Positions 53,415-63,533 are shown, numbered from the stretch's first letter. The stretch is DNA of 64,000 bases from Mariniblastus sp. (GCA_022447555.1 JAKVBF010000013.1:62001-126000); one strand, 5' to 3'. Program-made: numbers and translations. The notes: a model not told the origin generated them from the sequence alone.

Positions 53415-54616
53415 GACAAGGGAACGAAAAAACGAAGGGCAAAATCATTCTCCAAAGAGCGCTGTTTACCTGTTTGTTCGGGGCCGTGATTTTGTGCGGA
53501 TTACTCGTCATCAATCTTGGCTGGAAAGTTTACCGGTGGGATGTATCTATTTGGGCCTACCATTATTTAACCGCCGAAAACCCGGATTCGATGATCCCCG
53601 ACAGTGAAAAGCATCTTATCTTTGTGATGGTTGACCACTACGAACACGGCGGACCCAAAAACAAGAAACGAGGTGCTAGAGAAAATGATATTTGGTGCGA
53701 TAAGTTTATGGAGATATCAGATCGCCATATAGATGATTTCGGCAACCGATTTCGCTACACGTGGTTTTACCCCTATGACCACAAGAATGATGAGATCATG
53801 GTGAGGCTGTCAAAGATGGCTTATCTCGGGTACGGAGAAACGGAACTTCACTGGCATTTGGGTTCAAAATCGGGTGTAAACAGGCAAAACTTTTCGGTCA
53901 AATTAGACGAAGCGATTGAATGGTATCAATCCTACGGAGCGCTCATTACTGCCGAAGATTCGAAAACGGCCTTTGCCTATATTGCAGGCGTCTGGGATTT
54001 GGACGCCGGTGGAGGAGGAGTGACCACCCACGGAATCACAAATCAGATCCAGCAACTCGTCGACCGAGGTTGCTATGCGGACTTTACATTTTCCACTATT
54101 GGTACCCCCGCGCAACCATCCACCGTCAATTCCCTTTACTACGTCGTGGACGATCCCAAAGAACCAAAATCCTATGATGCGGGTGAGCATGCTAGGGTAG
54201 GCCACGCTGTCGACCAACAACTTTTGATATTCCAGGGACCCACGGCGATTTCTTGGAACGGCTATCTTGAATACGGAGCCATCGAAGACGACCCCATATT
54301 CGAAGACCATCGTATTAACAAATGGATTGACTCCAACATTCACGTCCATGGCCGACCCGAATGGATCTTCGTGAAAGTCTATTCCCATGGAGCACAATCC
54401 CAGCACGTGGTTCTCGATCAGGACATGGATAAAATGCTTTCCGCATTGCGACAAGAAACAAAGCAACGCGATATAAAACTCCATTTCATGACTGCGCGCG
54501 AGGCATTCAACGTAATCAAAAGTGCGGAAGACGGAAAACAGGGAAATCCAGAAGACTACCGTGATTACCGGATCGGCAAGTATCGCAACATGGTGGAAAC
54601 GTACGATTCAACATAG
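53411..54616 (+). CDS. Membrane-anchored deacetylase-like protein of unknown function
   Basis: 401 residues. One N-terminal membrane segment (about 16-36) puts the rest outside the cytoplasm. LIFVMVDHYEHGGPKNKK near residue 70, ETELHWHLG near 138, a GVTTHGITNQ loop near 200, VKVYSHGAQSQ near 320 and a final MTAREAFNVI suggest a (beta/alpha) barrel akin to polysaccharide deacetylases or glycoside hydrolases, with D-H, H-x-H and a late histidine as possible metal ligands. I do not recognise a named family. It is coupled to the preceding glycosyltransferase by a 4 bp overlap, so it probably modifies or trims the polysaccharide. Confidence 0.6.
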   Translation: MRQGNEKTKGKIILQRALFTCLFGAVILCGLLVINLGWKVYRWDVSIWAYHYLTAENPDSMIPDSEKHLIFVMVDHYEHGGPKNKKRGARENDIWCDKFMEISDRHIDDFGNRFRYTWFYPYDHKNDEIMVRLSKMAYLGYGETELHWHLGSKSGVNRQNFSVKLDEAIEWYQSYGALITAEDSKTAFAYIAGVWDLDAGGGGVTTHGITNQIQQLVDRGCYADFTFSTIGTPAQPSTVNSLYYVVDDPKEPKSYDAGEHARVGHAVDQQLLIFQGPTAISWNGYLEYGAIEDDPIFEDHRINKWIDSNIHVHGRPEWIFVKVYSHGAQSQHVVLDQDMDKMLSALRQETKQRDIKLHFMTAREAFNVIKSAEDGKQGNPEDYRDYRIGKYRNMVETYDST

Positions 54617-54726
54617 CACTTTATCATCAAAGCAGTTAAAGCAACAACGGGAAAGCAGCCGTAGCCAACGCGACTAAGAGCTCAGAATAAGTCAAATTTT
54701 AAGGATGTAACATAAGTACCAATCTG

Positions 54727-55839
54727 ATGGAACAACCCGAGCCACTACGAATTTGCTATGTGATCGACAACCTTTCTCGGGCCGGTACTGAGATGCAATT
54801 ACGTCTATTGCTTCAGAGTCTCGACCGCAGTCTCGTCACTCCTCACCTTTGTTTGCTGAACGGGGAGTCCGAGGGGAGTAGGGGACTGGAGCCAGATGAC
54901 ATCACTATAACGCGATTGGGCATCCAAAGACTGGCTTCTTTCTCAGCCTTTGTGGGGGCGTTACGCTTCAGAACGTTCTTGAAACAAAACAGGATACAAA
55001 TCATTCAGTCGTTTTTCCCCGACAGCATCCGTTTTGCGAGCCCCATCGCAAAATTGTGCGGTGTCCGTGAAGTCCTAGGAACCCGGCGAAACATTGGGCA
55101 TTGGATGACTCGAGGAGACAAACGCATCGCAAAATTTTACAATCGTTTTTTCATCGACAAGATCATTGCCAACTGCGAGTCGGCGCGCCAATCTGTTATC
55201 GATCAGGAAAATGCCGACCCATCCCGTGTTCTGGTCATCCCCAACGGGATTGATCTGAAGCGATTTGCATCTTGCTCGACATGGCGACTCAAAGATCGTG
55301 CCGAATCGACGACCGTCGGAATGGTGGGCAACCTGCGGCCTGTCAAAGGACCTGACCTCTTTATCGACGCAGCAAAATTATTACTGCAAAAGGATGACAA
55401 ACTTTGTTTTAAAATAGCGGGTGAAGGGAATCGCTCCCGATATCAGCAACAAATTAATGAATTGGGTATTCAGGACCAGTTTCAATTGCTCGGATCCGTT
55501 TCGGACATACCAGGATTACTCTCGACATTCGACATTGCGATCTTGCCGTCGCGAGCCGAAGGGATGCCCAATGCAGTACTGGAATACATGGCTGCCGGGC
55601 GGCCTATTGTGGCCACACAAGTAGGAGGCACGCCGGAGTTGATCCAGCATGATTCTTCTGGCATCCTTACCAAACCAGAGTCTCCAATAGAGCTAGCCGC
55701 CGGAATTCAAAGACTCCTCGACAATCCAAATCTCGCAGAACAACTTGCTCAGGCCGCTCAAGACGGGGCCCGTAAACGGCATGATATCCACCGAATTTCT
55801 GAAGAACACACCACCTTATACCAAAATGACATCGTCTAA
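54727..55839 (+). CDS. Glycosyltransferase family 4
   Basis: 370 residues, GT-B. ICYVIDNLSRAGTEMQLRLLL opens the N-terminal domain. IPNGIDLKRF, GMVGNLRPVKGPDLFIDAAKLLL, GEGNRSRYQQQI and PSRAEGMPNAVLEYMAAGRPIVATQVGG in the C-terminal domain are typical donor-binding motifs. It is the third GT4 enzyme in the locus and similar in layout to the one at 52290. A gap of 110 bp before it could hold an internal promoter, but none is evident. Confidence 0.9.
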   Translation: MEQPEPLRICYVIDNLSRAGTEMQLRLLLQSLDRSLVTPHLCLLNGESEGSRGLEPDDITITRLGIQRLASFSAFVGALRFRTFLKQNRIQIIQSFFPDSIRFASPIAKLCGVREVLGTRRNIGHWMTRGDKRIAKFYNRFFIDKIIANCESARQSVIDQENADPSRVLVIPNGIDLKRFASCSTWRLKDRAESTTVGMVGNLRPVKGPDLFIDAAKLLLQKDDKLCFKIAGEGNRSRYQQQINELGIQDQFQLLGSVSDIPGLLSTFDIAILPSRAEGMPNAVLEYMAAGRPIVATQVGGTPELIQHDSSGILTKPESPIELAAGIQRLLDNPNLAEQLAQAAQDGARKRHDIHRISEEHTTLYQNDIV

Positions 55840-55881
55840 ATTATTCCATTCCGAATCTCCTTCAAACGCTAGGCACTCACC

Positions 55882-57147
55882 ATGATCTGGCTTTTGATCG
55901 GATATATGTACCTTTTCATTCATCGCCCTTTCGAAATCTGGGACTGGCTGGCTGTTCTTCGGGTAGAGCGTGTGTTCATGTTGATAACGCTGGCTTACTG
56001 GGCACTCGTGGCTAAGAAATCATGGACCTCGAACCGACTCAATCTGGGAGTTGCGCTATTTACGTTATCGTTCTGCCTTTCGACGGCTTTTAGCCAGTAC
56101 GTCGGTTTCAGCAACCTCGGCGTTCAAGATTGGCTGAAGCTACTCGTCTTCTATTTCCTGGTCATCACCTCGGTAAATCGACCGCAGGATTTGAAGCTTC
56201 TGATCATTGCTTTTGTCGTGATCGCCGGTATTTACGAGCTACACTCCCTACGAGAATTTTTCAATGGCCGCCGTGTCTACCGAATGGGAACGTGGCGGAT
56301 GGTCGCCGTAACTCGCACCTTATCGGACCCCAACAGCTTTGCTGCAACAACCAACACTTTCATCCCAATGCTCCTGCCCTTAACGCTGTTTGCAAAACAA
56401 CGATGGCAAAAACTTACGCTACTCGGCTTACTGGCCCTGTTTCTCCTGACCATTTTCTTGACGGGTTCCCGCTCCGGCTTGATCGCCTTAATCGCTTTGG
56501 TTGTCGGGGTTATCCTGTGTACTAAACATCGTTGGAAAATCTTGCCAGTCATCATCCTAATCCCAATATTACTCTGGGGTTTTTTGCCAGAAGATTTACA
56601 GCAGCGTTACCGAACCATCATTGATCCCTCTTCAGGACCGGCCAACGCTAAACAGTCGGCTGACTCTCGAGTCGAATTTTTCTGGGCTGCCACCAAAATA
56701 TGGAACCGTGAACCGATTTTCGGCGTCGGTCCGAATGCTTTTAAAACTGCCAGCGGTATCGGAAAGGCTCCGCATTCACTATACGCCCAAACCATCTCCG
56801 ATTTCGGTACTCTTGGCGTCATCGCATTGGGTATACTGCTGCTTTGTTTTGCCACTAACTTCTTTCAGGCCCGAAATACTTTTAAGCCCGTCAGCGACGA
56901 TCAGTGGGCGAGGTTTCACTATTTCGTAGTCATTGCCTCCACGGTTGGAATTCTTCAGCTATTGGTTCTTGGATTCGCAGGCCACAACCTTCTACGTTTC
57001 ACCTGGATTTGGTATGCCGCCTTTGCAGCAGCGGGAATGAAATTCCTACAAGAGCGCCGAAATGATCTCGACCAAAGCGACGCATCGCCCGAAACCACAC
57101 CGGCTGAAATTGCTGCCACTCAAAAAAAAGACTCGCAACGAGAATGA
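55882..57147 (+). CDS. O-antigen ligase/polymerase-like membrane protein (Wzy type)
   Basis: 421 residues with about 11-12 membrane segments and a large periplasmic loop between about residues 245 and 300, where SRVEFFWAATKIWNREPIFGVGPNAF resembles the Wzy_C/WaaL signature. It would polymerise lipid-linked repeat units or ligate the polymer on the outer leaflet of the inner membrane. In this locus, with a flippase and a Wzz-type kinase, a Wzy polymerase role is favoured. It overlaps the following deacetylase gene by 4 bp. Confidence 0.85.
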   Translation: MIWLLIGYMYLFIHRPFEIWDWLAVLRVERVFMLITLAYWALVAKKSWTSNRLNLGVALFTLSFCLSTAFSQYVGFSNLGVQDWLKLLVFYFLVITSVNRPQDLKLLIIAFVVIAGIYELHSLREFFNGRRVYRMGTWRMVAVTRTLSDPNSFAATTNTFIPMLLPLTLFAKQRWQKLTLLGLLALFLLTIFLTGSRSGLIALIALVVGVILCTKHRWKILPVIILIPILLWGFLPEDLQQRYRTIIDPSSGPANAKQSADSRVEFFWAATKIWNREPIFGVGPNAFKTASGIGKAPHSLYAQTISDFGTLGVIALGILLLCFATNFFQARNTFKPVSDDQWARFHYFVVIASTVGILQLLVLGFAGHNLLRFTWIWYAAFAAAGMKFLQERRNDLDQSDASPETTPAEIAATQKKDSQRE

Positions 57148-58220
57148 AACACTCATTTTTCAACTTGCTGAAGAAAACACTCTACTGGCTCTGCTTGCTG
57201 CATCTTTACTTGCGGCTGGAACACTTCGTCGGCTGGAAACGTTCCGTTATTTCCCTCTGTTTCCACAGTACACCTGAGTCCGTGACCTCGGAAGCTATTT
57301 CGATTCTCGAGAGGGGTACAAGTAGAAAATCTTTTGAGAATCAAATCGAGATATTATCGAAATGGCTACAACCCATCGATGATCAACAATTGCTCAATTG
57401 GTTCCGCCGCACAACAAGCCTTAAAAAAGACGGACTGCTGGTGACGTTCGACGACGGTTACAAGAATAACCAAACGGTCGCCACCCCCATTCTTCAATCG
57501 AAAGGTGTTCCTGGCCTTATCTTCATTCCCACGGGCTTCATCAGTTGCCGCAAACGATTCTGGTGGTCTCGTCTATCGGATGCAATGCGTGCAATGGAGC
57601 CAAACCAATGGAAATCGCTTGGCGATAAACAACTCCCCTCGGACATATTAAAAGTCGTCGCCGACGAGGACTTAGCGAATTGGTCAAGTCGCAAGAAGGC
57701 AAGGCGTAGAATTGCTTTATGGCTTAATCAAAATGGAACATCTAATTCAGTGATTCAAGCGATTGAGTCCGTGACGACGCCACAGCATGACCCAAACATG
57801 GCATTGTTGAATTGGGACGACATAAAAACATTGTCCTCCTCCGGTGTGATTCATTTTGGTTCCCACACCCACACCCATCCATCCTTAACACAGCTAACCA
57901 CTCTAGAGATTGGCTCCGAACTGCAAGCCGGTTCTGAGAGTTTCAAGGAACATCTTGGCTCGTTACCATTGAGCTTGGCTTATCCAGGCGGTCACGTCGA
58001 TCAGCGTGTGGAAAATCAAGCCGCTGATGCAGGCTTCCTACTAGCGTTCACCACGCAACAGGGAATCATCCGTCAATCGATGAACCGCTTGCAGCTCCCG
58101 CGACTTTATCTCGGATTCTCCAAGCCCTATGAGATTTATTTTTCTTTGGTCTTGATCAACCTCGCCAAATACGCACCTGCAAGATTCGAAGCGACGATAC
58201 TCCGTTTGGCACGATCTTAG
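57144..58220 (+). CDS. Polysaccharide deacetylase (NodB family)
   Basis: 358 residues. An N-terminal hydrophobic patch (about 9-25) may anchor it. LVTFDDGYKNNQTVATPIL carries the D-D motif near residue 95, SHTHTHPSL the H-x3-H metal ligands near residue 245, and LSLAYPGGHVDQRV the late motif. The region between the first two motifs is longer than in minimal NodB domains. It belongs to a different branch from the DUF3473 protein at 48979. It probably deacetylates the polymer or a precursor. It is coupled to the polymerase gene. Confidence 0.88.
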   Translation: MKHSFFNLLKKTLYWLCLLHLYLRLEHFVGWKRSVISLCFHSTPESVTSEAISILERGTSRKSFENQIEILSKWLQPIDDQQLLNWFRRTTSLKKDGLLVTFDDGYKNNQTVATPILQSKGVPGLIFIPTGFISCRKRFWWSRLSDAMRAMEPNQWKSLGDKQLPSDILKVVADEDLANWSSRKKARRRIALWLNQNGTSNSVIQAIESVTTPQHDPNMALLNWDDIKTLSSSGVIHFGSHTHTHPSLTQLTTLEIGSELQAGSESFKEHLGSLPLSLAYPGGHVDQRVENQAADAGFLLAFTTQQGIIRQSMNRLQLPRLYLGFSKPYEIYFSLVLINLAKYAPARFEATILRLARS

Positions 58221-58320
58221 CAAACAAAAAACAACTGTTCTTTACCCGTTAAAACGCCAACGTTTATATTGGCGAGAACCGCCACTCTCCTAACTCCTTC
58301 GTAACAATATTAAAACAACC

Positions 58321-59691
58321 GTGTCCCTCCATCAAAAAGTCGCAAACCGAATACTGTTCCCACTCGATTGTGTGAGGAACGGTTCACTGGATATTATCCG
58401 ATACATGAGGGAGTTTGAGCGCTCACAATTTCTTCCTCGCCAGCAACTCGAAGAATTATCTTTTTCTCGTTTGCAGACCGTTCTTAAGTACGCTTATGCA
58501 AACGTTGCGTTCTATCGAAATGCTTTCGACGCGCGAGGTCTCAAACCGTCACACGTCCAGACAATGAGTGACTTGAAAGCCTTTCCCATTTTGGAAAAGG
58601 AGCACATTCAAAACCATATTGACGAGCTTGTTTCGCGTGAGTTCGCCAAGAGCGAGCTTCTGCTCGATCGAACAGGCGGCTCCACCGGTGCTCCAATCGA
58701 GTACTACTACAGTAAGCAAAGATATCATTCCAGAAAAGCGGCAACTTGGCGTCACAATGGCTTTGTCGACTGGCGAATCGGCGACAAAGCCGCCGTCCTT
58801 TGGGGAGCCTCACGTGATCTTCCCGAGCCGAAGCTTAAACAAAAATTACGCAACCTGATTCTAGATAGGACTCTTTTTTTCAATACGGCCGGATTCCAAC
58901 CGCAGGCCATTGTGCAATTCAACGACCAGCTAAAGAAATTTCGACCGAAGGTCGTATTGGCGTATGCCAACTCACTGGCTCTGTTTGCGAAATATCTGCA
59001 GGCCGAGAGGATCCAGCCCTATTCACCTAAAGCAATCATCACATCTGCCGAAACGCTGACCCCCGAAAACCGCAGACTAATCGAGGCCACTTTTGGAGCA
59101 CCGGTCTTCAATCGCTATGGCTCCAGAGAATTTTCGGTCATCGCGTCCGAATGCCCAAAACGGGATGGCCTTCACGTGATGTCCGAGGGTCTATTTGTTG
59201 AGATCATGAAAGATGGCCGGCATGTAGAAAAGGGAGAAACCGGGGAACTGATCATCACCGACCTCCTTAATTTTGCGATGCCGCTGATTCGCTATCGGAT
59301 CGGGGATGCGGCATCCTGGGCTTCTGGCGACTGTTCCTGCGGGCGAGGTCTGCCGCGGCTGTCCGGGATTGCGGGCCGAACGACCGACTTCCTCGTGGGC
59401 GCTGACGGCCGGCTATGCTCAGGGGCTGTGTTAACCGTCGCCATGGTCGCGCAACGTCCCAGTCTGGGACAAGTTCAACTTGAGCAAAACGAACGCGGAC
59501 GAATCATCTGTCGCATCGCTCCCAAGAGCGGCGTCAAGATGTTCCCCGAAGATCGACAGTTCTTAATCGATCAAGTCAGACAGTACCTTGGCGATGGAAC
59601 GGCCATCGAATTTGATATTGTGTCTCGAATCGAACACGAGACCAGCGGAAAATATCGCTTTTCAAAATCCACCGTTAAGGACCTTTTTTAA
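58321..59691 (+). CDS. CapK/PaaK-like adenylate-forming enzyme
   Basis: 456 residues of the phenylacetate-CoA-ligase-like (CapK) branch of adenylating enzymes. LDRTGGSTGAPIEYYY is the P-loop-like nucleotide motif, AIITSAETLTPENRRLIEATFG and FNRYGSREFSVIASECP carry the A4/A5 motifs, and TDLLNFAMPLIRYRIGD the A7/A8 region. Such proteins occur in many capsule and exosortase loci, where they may activate a carboxylic acid for attachment to the polysaccharide; the substrate is unproven. The GTG start at 58321 is 100 bp downstream of the preceding gene. Confidence 0.88.
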   Translation: MSLHQKVANRILFPLDCVRNGSLDIIRYMREFERSQFLPRQQLEELSFSRLQTVLKYAYANVAFYRNAFDARGLKPSHVQTMSDLKAFPILEKEHIQNHIDELVSREFAKSELLLDRTGGSTGAPIEYYYSKQRYHSRKAATWRHNGFVDWRIGDKAAVLWGASRDLPEPKLKQKLRNLILDRTLFFNTAGFQPQAIVQFNDQLKKFRPKVVLAYANSLALFAKYLQAERIQPYSPKAIITSAETLTPENRRLIEATFGAPVFNRYGSREFSVIASECPKRDGLHVMSEGLFVEIMKDGRHVEKGETGELIITDLLNFAMPLIRYRIGDAASWASGDCSCGRGLPRLSGIAGRTTDFLVGADGRLCSGAVLTVAMVAQRPSLGQVQLEQNERGRIICRIAPKSGVKMFPEDRQFLIDQVRQYLGDGTAIEFDIVSRIEHETSGKYRFSKSTVKDLF

Positions 59692-59742
59692 AGAACGGCA
59701 CTATGTTTCATTTGGGCAGAACCGACCAACAATAAACGATTA

Positions 59743-61533
59743 ATGAACTCGACCTTCCACTACCACGGACTCTTCAACACTCGGCCCGGCGGCAACGCCC
59801 AACCGGTATCCGCGTCCGATGACTCGATGAAGAAATGGAGCGGCTTGGGAGAACGCTCAAGTAGAATCACCATTTGGTCAGGCAGCGGCTGCCTTAAAAT
59901 CGAGCGTGATCATTCATTCGCGTTGCTGCGTGGCTACTTTGCCGGAGCTCCCGCGGCTAACCGGCAATATCAAATTAAAAAACTGGATGAATTACTAACC
60001 AGATTCTGCAGTCGCGAACCACTCAAACTGCACCTGATAGATGGTTCCTTTACCGTTCTGCTCACCTGCGCCAAAACGGCTCGGTTAACGCTGTTCCGAA
60101 ACTTGGTCGGCAGCACGTTTTCCTATTACCGTCCAACGGTCGATGGACTTGAGTTAGGAAGTAATTTGGCAGCACTGGCTAAATCAGGGCAATCACGACC
60201 AAATTTGAATACCGAAGTCTTGCCCTCGTATTTCCTGTATCGATTCACGCCCGGAAACAAAACTTTATTTCAGGGGATCAACCGACTGGGGCCTGGAGAG
60301 TGTTTGCTTTATGAGAATCGAACACTCTGTGTCAACCAGATTCAGACCTATGATGATCTCTTACAAACGAGGGTTGAAAACGTATCAGATGCAACCGATC
60401 AATTGGAAGCGGCAATGTCTGACATCACCCGTGATCACTTGGCCTTATACGAAACCGCATCGGGTTTACTCTCTGGAGGCGTGGACAGCAGCTATATCCA
60501 AGCACACTGGAATCGAGCCTGGCAGAAAGCTCACATAGGTAAGAAGCCGCGGAGCGCGGCGTTCTGGCTGAATCAACGATTAAAGGATCGCGAATACACG
60601 TTGTCTGCCGTTGAAGAGTTTCAAACGGATCATATCGAGGTTCAGCTTGAGAATCTGACCACTGAAACCATCCAGCAGACCTTACGCGAAACAGGGGAAA
60701 TGCCAAATCATGTTCAGTCCTTTTACTTTTCCACTCTCGCCAAAGCAATGAAAAATCGCGGCTCCTCGGCCGGATTGTGTGGTGAAGGAGCGGACGGCTT
60801 ATTCGGCAATGCAGATATTCTTTTTGTTGCCCGAGCTAACCGATTGGCGTGCAAAATCCCCAGTCATACCATGCGTTCCATTGCGGCGGCGGCGGCTCAA
60901 ATGATCGGTCGACCCCATCGAGCGGCAGCGTTCCGTTTAGCGAACCACCTTGGGGACCTAAACTGGTTTCAACACCCTATCAATACCAATGGCGCATTCA
61001 CCGATTGGAAAACGGTCACGCAATGTTTCGGAGAAGCTGCCATCCTTACAGCGATTTCAAATCGCCAACAAATATTATCCACGGCCCGCGTACCCGATGA
61101 CCCGCTCCATTTCCAAAGAATTCTCACCATTGGCTATCTTGGCGAGGCTGTGAATACCTCCGCATTTTGGAGCGCTAGATTCAACGCCGAAGGCGTGGAA
61201 ATGCTCTGCCCATTCCTCGATTCTCGGATGTTGCGGGCGTCCGCCAGCATTGAGCCTCGGACCAAATTTAGTAGCCCGCAAACTAAAATCATCTTAAAAC
61301 GAGCACTCACACGACACGTTCCTGAGGTTTTTGTGAATCGTCCCAAACGTGGATTTGGGCAACCCATCATGGAATGGATGAAGCCCGGTGGACCGCTACG
61401 ACCTGCAGTAGAAGATATTGCAGATTATGATTTCGTATCCCCTGCAATCGTTCAACAAGCCAAGAAGGTCCCTAATTGGTTTCTCTACAACCTCTTAATC
61501 TTTGACATATGGCACAAAGAATTCTTTAGCTAA
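59743..61533 (+). CDS. Asparagine-synthase-like protein without N-terminal nucleophile
   Basis: 596 residues. The second half is an ATP-pyrophosphatase/asparagine synthase domain with the PP-loop SGLLSGGVDSSYI (about 238-250) and the GLCGEGADGLFGN loop near 345. The first half resembles a class II glutaminase fold but the protein starts MNSTFHYHG, so the catalytic Cys2 of true amidotransferases is missing and glutamine hydrolysis is unlikely. It may amidate or ligate using ammonia or another amine, or form a beta-lactam-synthetase-like bond, on a sugar acid of the polysaccharide. Similar proteins with an intact cysteine are common in exosortase loci. The start ATG 59743 is the only good one. 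Confidence 0.85.
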   Translation: MNSTFHYHGLFNTRPGGNAQPVSASDDSMKKWSGLGERSSRITIWSGSGCLKIERDHSFALLRGYFAGAPAANRQYQIKKLDELLTRFCSREPLKLHLIDGSFTVLLTCAKTARLTLFRNLVGSTFSYYRPTVDGLELGSNLAALAKSGQSRPNLNTEVLPSYFLYRFTPGNKTLFQGINRLGPGECLLYENRTLCVNQIQTYDDLLQTRVENVSDATDQLEAAMSDITRDHLALYETASGLLSGGVDSSYIQAHWNRAWQKAHIGKKPRSAAFWLNQRLKDREYTLSAVEEFQTDHIEVQLENLTTETIQQTLRETGEMPNHVQSFYFSTLAKAMKNRGSSAGLCGEGADGLFGNADILFVARANRLACKIPSHTMRSIAAAAAQMIGRPHRAAAFRLANHLGDLNWFQHPINTNGAFTDWKTVTQCFGEAAILTAISNRQQILSTARVPDDPLHFQRILTIGYLGEAVNTSAFWSARFNAEGVEMLCPFLDSRMLRASASIEPRTKFSSPQTKIILKRALTRHVPEVFVNRPKRGFGQPIMEWMKPGGPLRPAVEDIADYDFVSPAIVQQAKKVPNWFLYNLLIFDIWHKEFFS

Positions 61534-61771
61534 ACCTACCTGGCCTTTCCGATTAATCCGGATGATTCTCGGATTCGGGGCATCTCGCGGAAAACGATGC
61601 ATCGCGTTGAATGAGTCGTATATTGGCGATTTTAAGTAGGCTGGATAGCGATTTGTTCGATTAAAATATTGCTGGCGACGGCGGCCGCTGGGTGACCGGC
61701 CAAATGCTCCATAGCCCGTCTCCCTTTATGGACAAGACTTTTTCATTCGAAGCCGATCATTCAATCAATCC

Positions 61772-62668
61772 ATGACCGATCCAAAATCTTCACTGGAATA
61801 CTCTGTATCCACCGTCATTACGTCTTACAACAAAGGACCATGGCTGGGAGAAGCGATTCAAAGCGCGCTCAATCAAGAGCTCGACTCTCACGAAGTACTC
61901 GTTATCGATGACGGTTCTCAAGATAATACTCGGGAGATTGCTGAATCTTTTGGAACGCAGATCCGTTATCACTATCAGGAAAATGCCGGGCAAGTTCCCG
62001 CCAAGAACAAGGGAATTGAGCTCGCAAAGGGCAACTTTATCGCCTTCTTAGATGGAGACGATCGGTGGCGACCCACTAAACTCGAAAAGCAGATTGCAAA
62101 ATTCAAAGCCGACCCCGACGTCGGTGTCGTTTACACCGACCGACTGAAATTCAAAGGAGATCAAATCGTACTGGCCAGTAATAAGATAGGTCATACGCCA
62201 CGCGAAGGGGACGTTACCAAGTATTTAATTTACGACATGTTTGTCCCTTTTTCATCCTCCATGGTTAGAAAAACCGATCTCGACAAAGCGGGGTGGATGA
62301 GTGAAGCATGCCCAATTGCTCCTGACTACGACTTGTGGCTTCGCCTTTCAACCGTCTGCAAGTTTGCTTATGTCGATGAGATATTGATGGAGTACCGAAC
62401 CGGCATCGACAGCATTGGAACACGCGTCAAAACGAAAACGGATTACGTGATAAAGATACAAGAAGATTTTGTACGGGATTATTTTGATGGTAAATTCCCC
62501 TACCCAAAATCACTGAATCGCGCCTATTACAACAAATATGTCGCTGCCGGTAACTTCCAGTTGGGACAACGTCAAAACGTGATCGCTCTTCGGTACTTCC
62601 TGAAGGCGGCTAAATACCGACCTTTCCATTTTTCGATTTACAAGCGAATTCTAAGATCGATGCTTTAG
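61772..62668 (+). CDS. Glycosyltransferase family 2
   Basis: 298 residues. VSTVITSYNKGPWLGEAIQSALNQ at the N-terminus, VLVIDDGSQDNT and FIAFLDGDDRW (DxD-like site) are standard GT2 motifs, and CPIAPDYDLWLRLS the acceptor region. No membrane segment follows, so it is probably a soluble or peripheral enzyme adding a sugar to the repeat unit. A gap of 238 bp precedes it, containing an AATCCG/CGGATT hairpin near 61555-61575 without a T-run. Confidence 0.92.
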   Translation: MTDPKSSLEYSVSTVITSYNKGPWLGEAIQSALNQELDSHEVLVIDDGSQDNTREIAESFGTQIRYHYQENAGQVPAKNKGIELAKGNFIAFLDGDDRWRPTKLEKQIAKFKADPDVGVVYTDRLKFKGDQIVLASNKIGHTPREGDVTKYLIYDMFVPFSSSMVRKTDLDKAGWMSEACPIAPDYDLWLRLSTVCKFAYVDEILMEYRTGIDSIGTRVKTKTDYVIKIQEDFVRDYFDGKFPYPKSLNRAYYNKYVAAGNFQLGQRQNVIALRYFLKAAKYRPFHFSIYKRILRSML

Positions 62669-62723
62669 AAACCTTAGTCATGATGCCTTTACTCATTTTC
62701 CGATATCGATTCGTAAATTATCC

Positions 62724-63533
62724 ATGAACCAGCCGCTTTTAACTCGAATTCAACGGAAGGCATGGCGTATCGCAGACCGCACTCGGCTCCGGCTATTTCC
62801 GAGTCGATTCAGTCAATGGCCATGCCTTGAACGAAAACGATTGGTAGTCGGTTGTGAGTCCTCTGGAACGACCATCATCGCTAAATCACTGTTCGGCAAA
62901 GGGCGGCTGCGATTTCTGATCGAGGGGCAACAAAGCTGGGTTTGGGATGCGCGCAGTAGAATTTTTCAGGGACTTGCCTCATTTGAAGACTACCCCCACC
63001 TCAGACTGTTCGATACTTGGAAGGTACCCGGTTTCGCACCCGTACTACCTCAACTTAGAACATCATACCCAAACTGTGCCACCGTTTACGTTGTGCGTAA
63101 TCCCCGTGACGTCGTCGCCTCGGCATTCCGAACATTTCAAATTACAAGCCGAGATGAATTCTCTAAGATTCCCTGGGTTCAGGCCAACTGGCTGGGCATT
63201 AAGGAAATGGATCCGTTCGCCCGCTTGGCGATGCGCTGGCGGATCTATTTGGAACAATCTGCCAAAGTCGATCGAGTCCACTACGTTCGGTACGAAGATT
63301 TCTGCGATAACAAAGTGGAGACGATCAGGCACTTGGCTGAATTCTTAGATCTGAAAATCGACTTGGGCTTTGTGCGTTCTATATGTAATCAACAGGCGAG
63401 CAATCGAAGTGCCAGATCGTATCCACCTCAAGGCCCCAACAGCTGGCAAAGCGTACCTGCAATTTCGGCTGCTGACATCGAAAAGGTTGAACAAATTTGC
63501 GGGCCACACCTAGCAGCTTGGGGATATGAGTGA
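62724..63533 (+). CDS. Sulfotransferase (PAPS-dependent)
   Basis: 269 residues. LVVGCESSGTTIIAKSLF near residue 40 is the 5'-phosphosulfate-binding loop and VYVVRNPRDVVASAFR near residue 120 the 3'-phosphate-binding motif of sulfotransferases. RVHYVRYEDFCDNK fits the later conserved strand. It would move sulfate from PAPS onto a hydroxyl of the polysaccharide or its lipid-linked precursor. Its place within the locus is the main reason to expect a sulfated exopolysaccharide. Its end overlaps the flippase start (ATGAGTGA) by 8 bp. Confidence 0.85.
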   Translation: MNQPLLTRIQRKAWRIADRTRLRLFPSRFSQWPCLERKRLVVGCESSGTTIIAKSLFGKGRLRFLIEGQQSWVWDARSRIFQGLASFEDYPHLRLFDTWKVPGFAPVLPQLRTSYPNCATVYVVRNPRDVVASAFRTFQITSRDEFSKIPWVQANWLGIKEMDPFARLAMRWRIYLEQSAKVDRVHYVRYEDFCDNKVETIRHLAEFLDLKIDLGFVRSICNQQASNRSARSYPPQGPNSWQSVPAISAADIEKVEQICGPHLAAWGYE

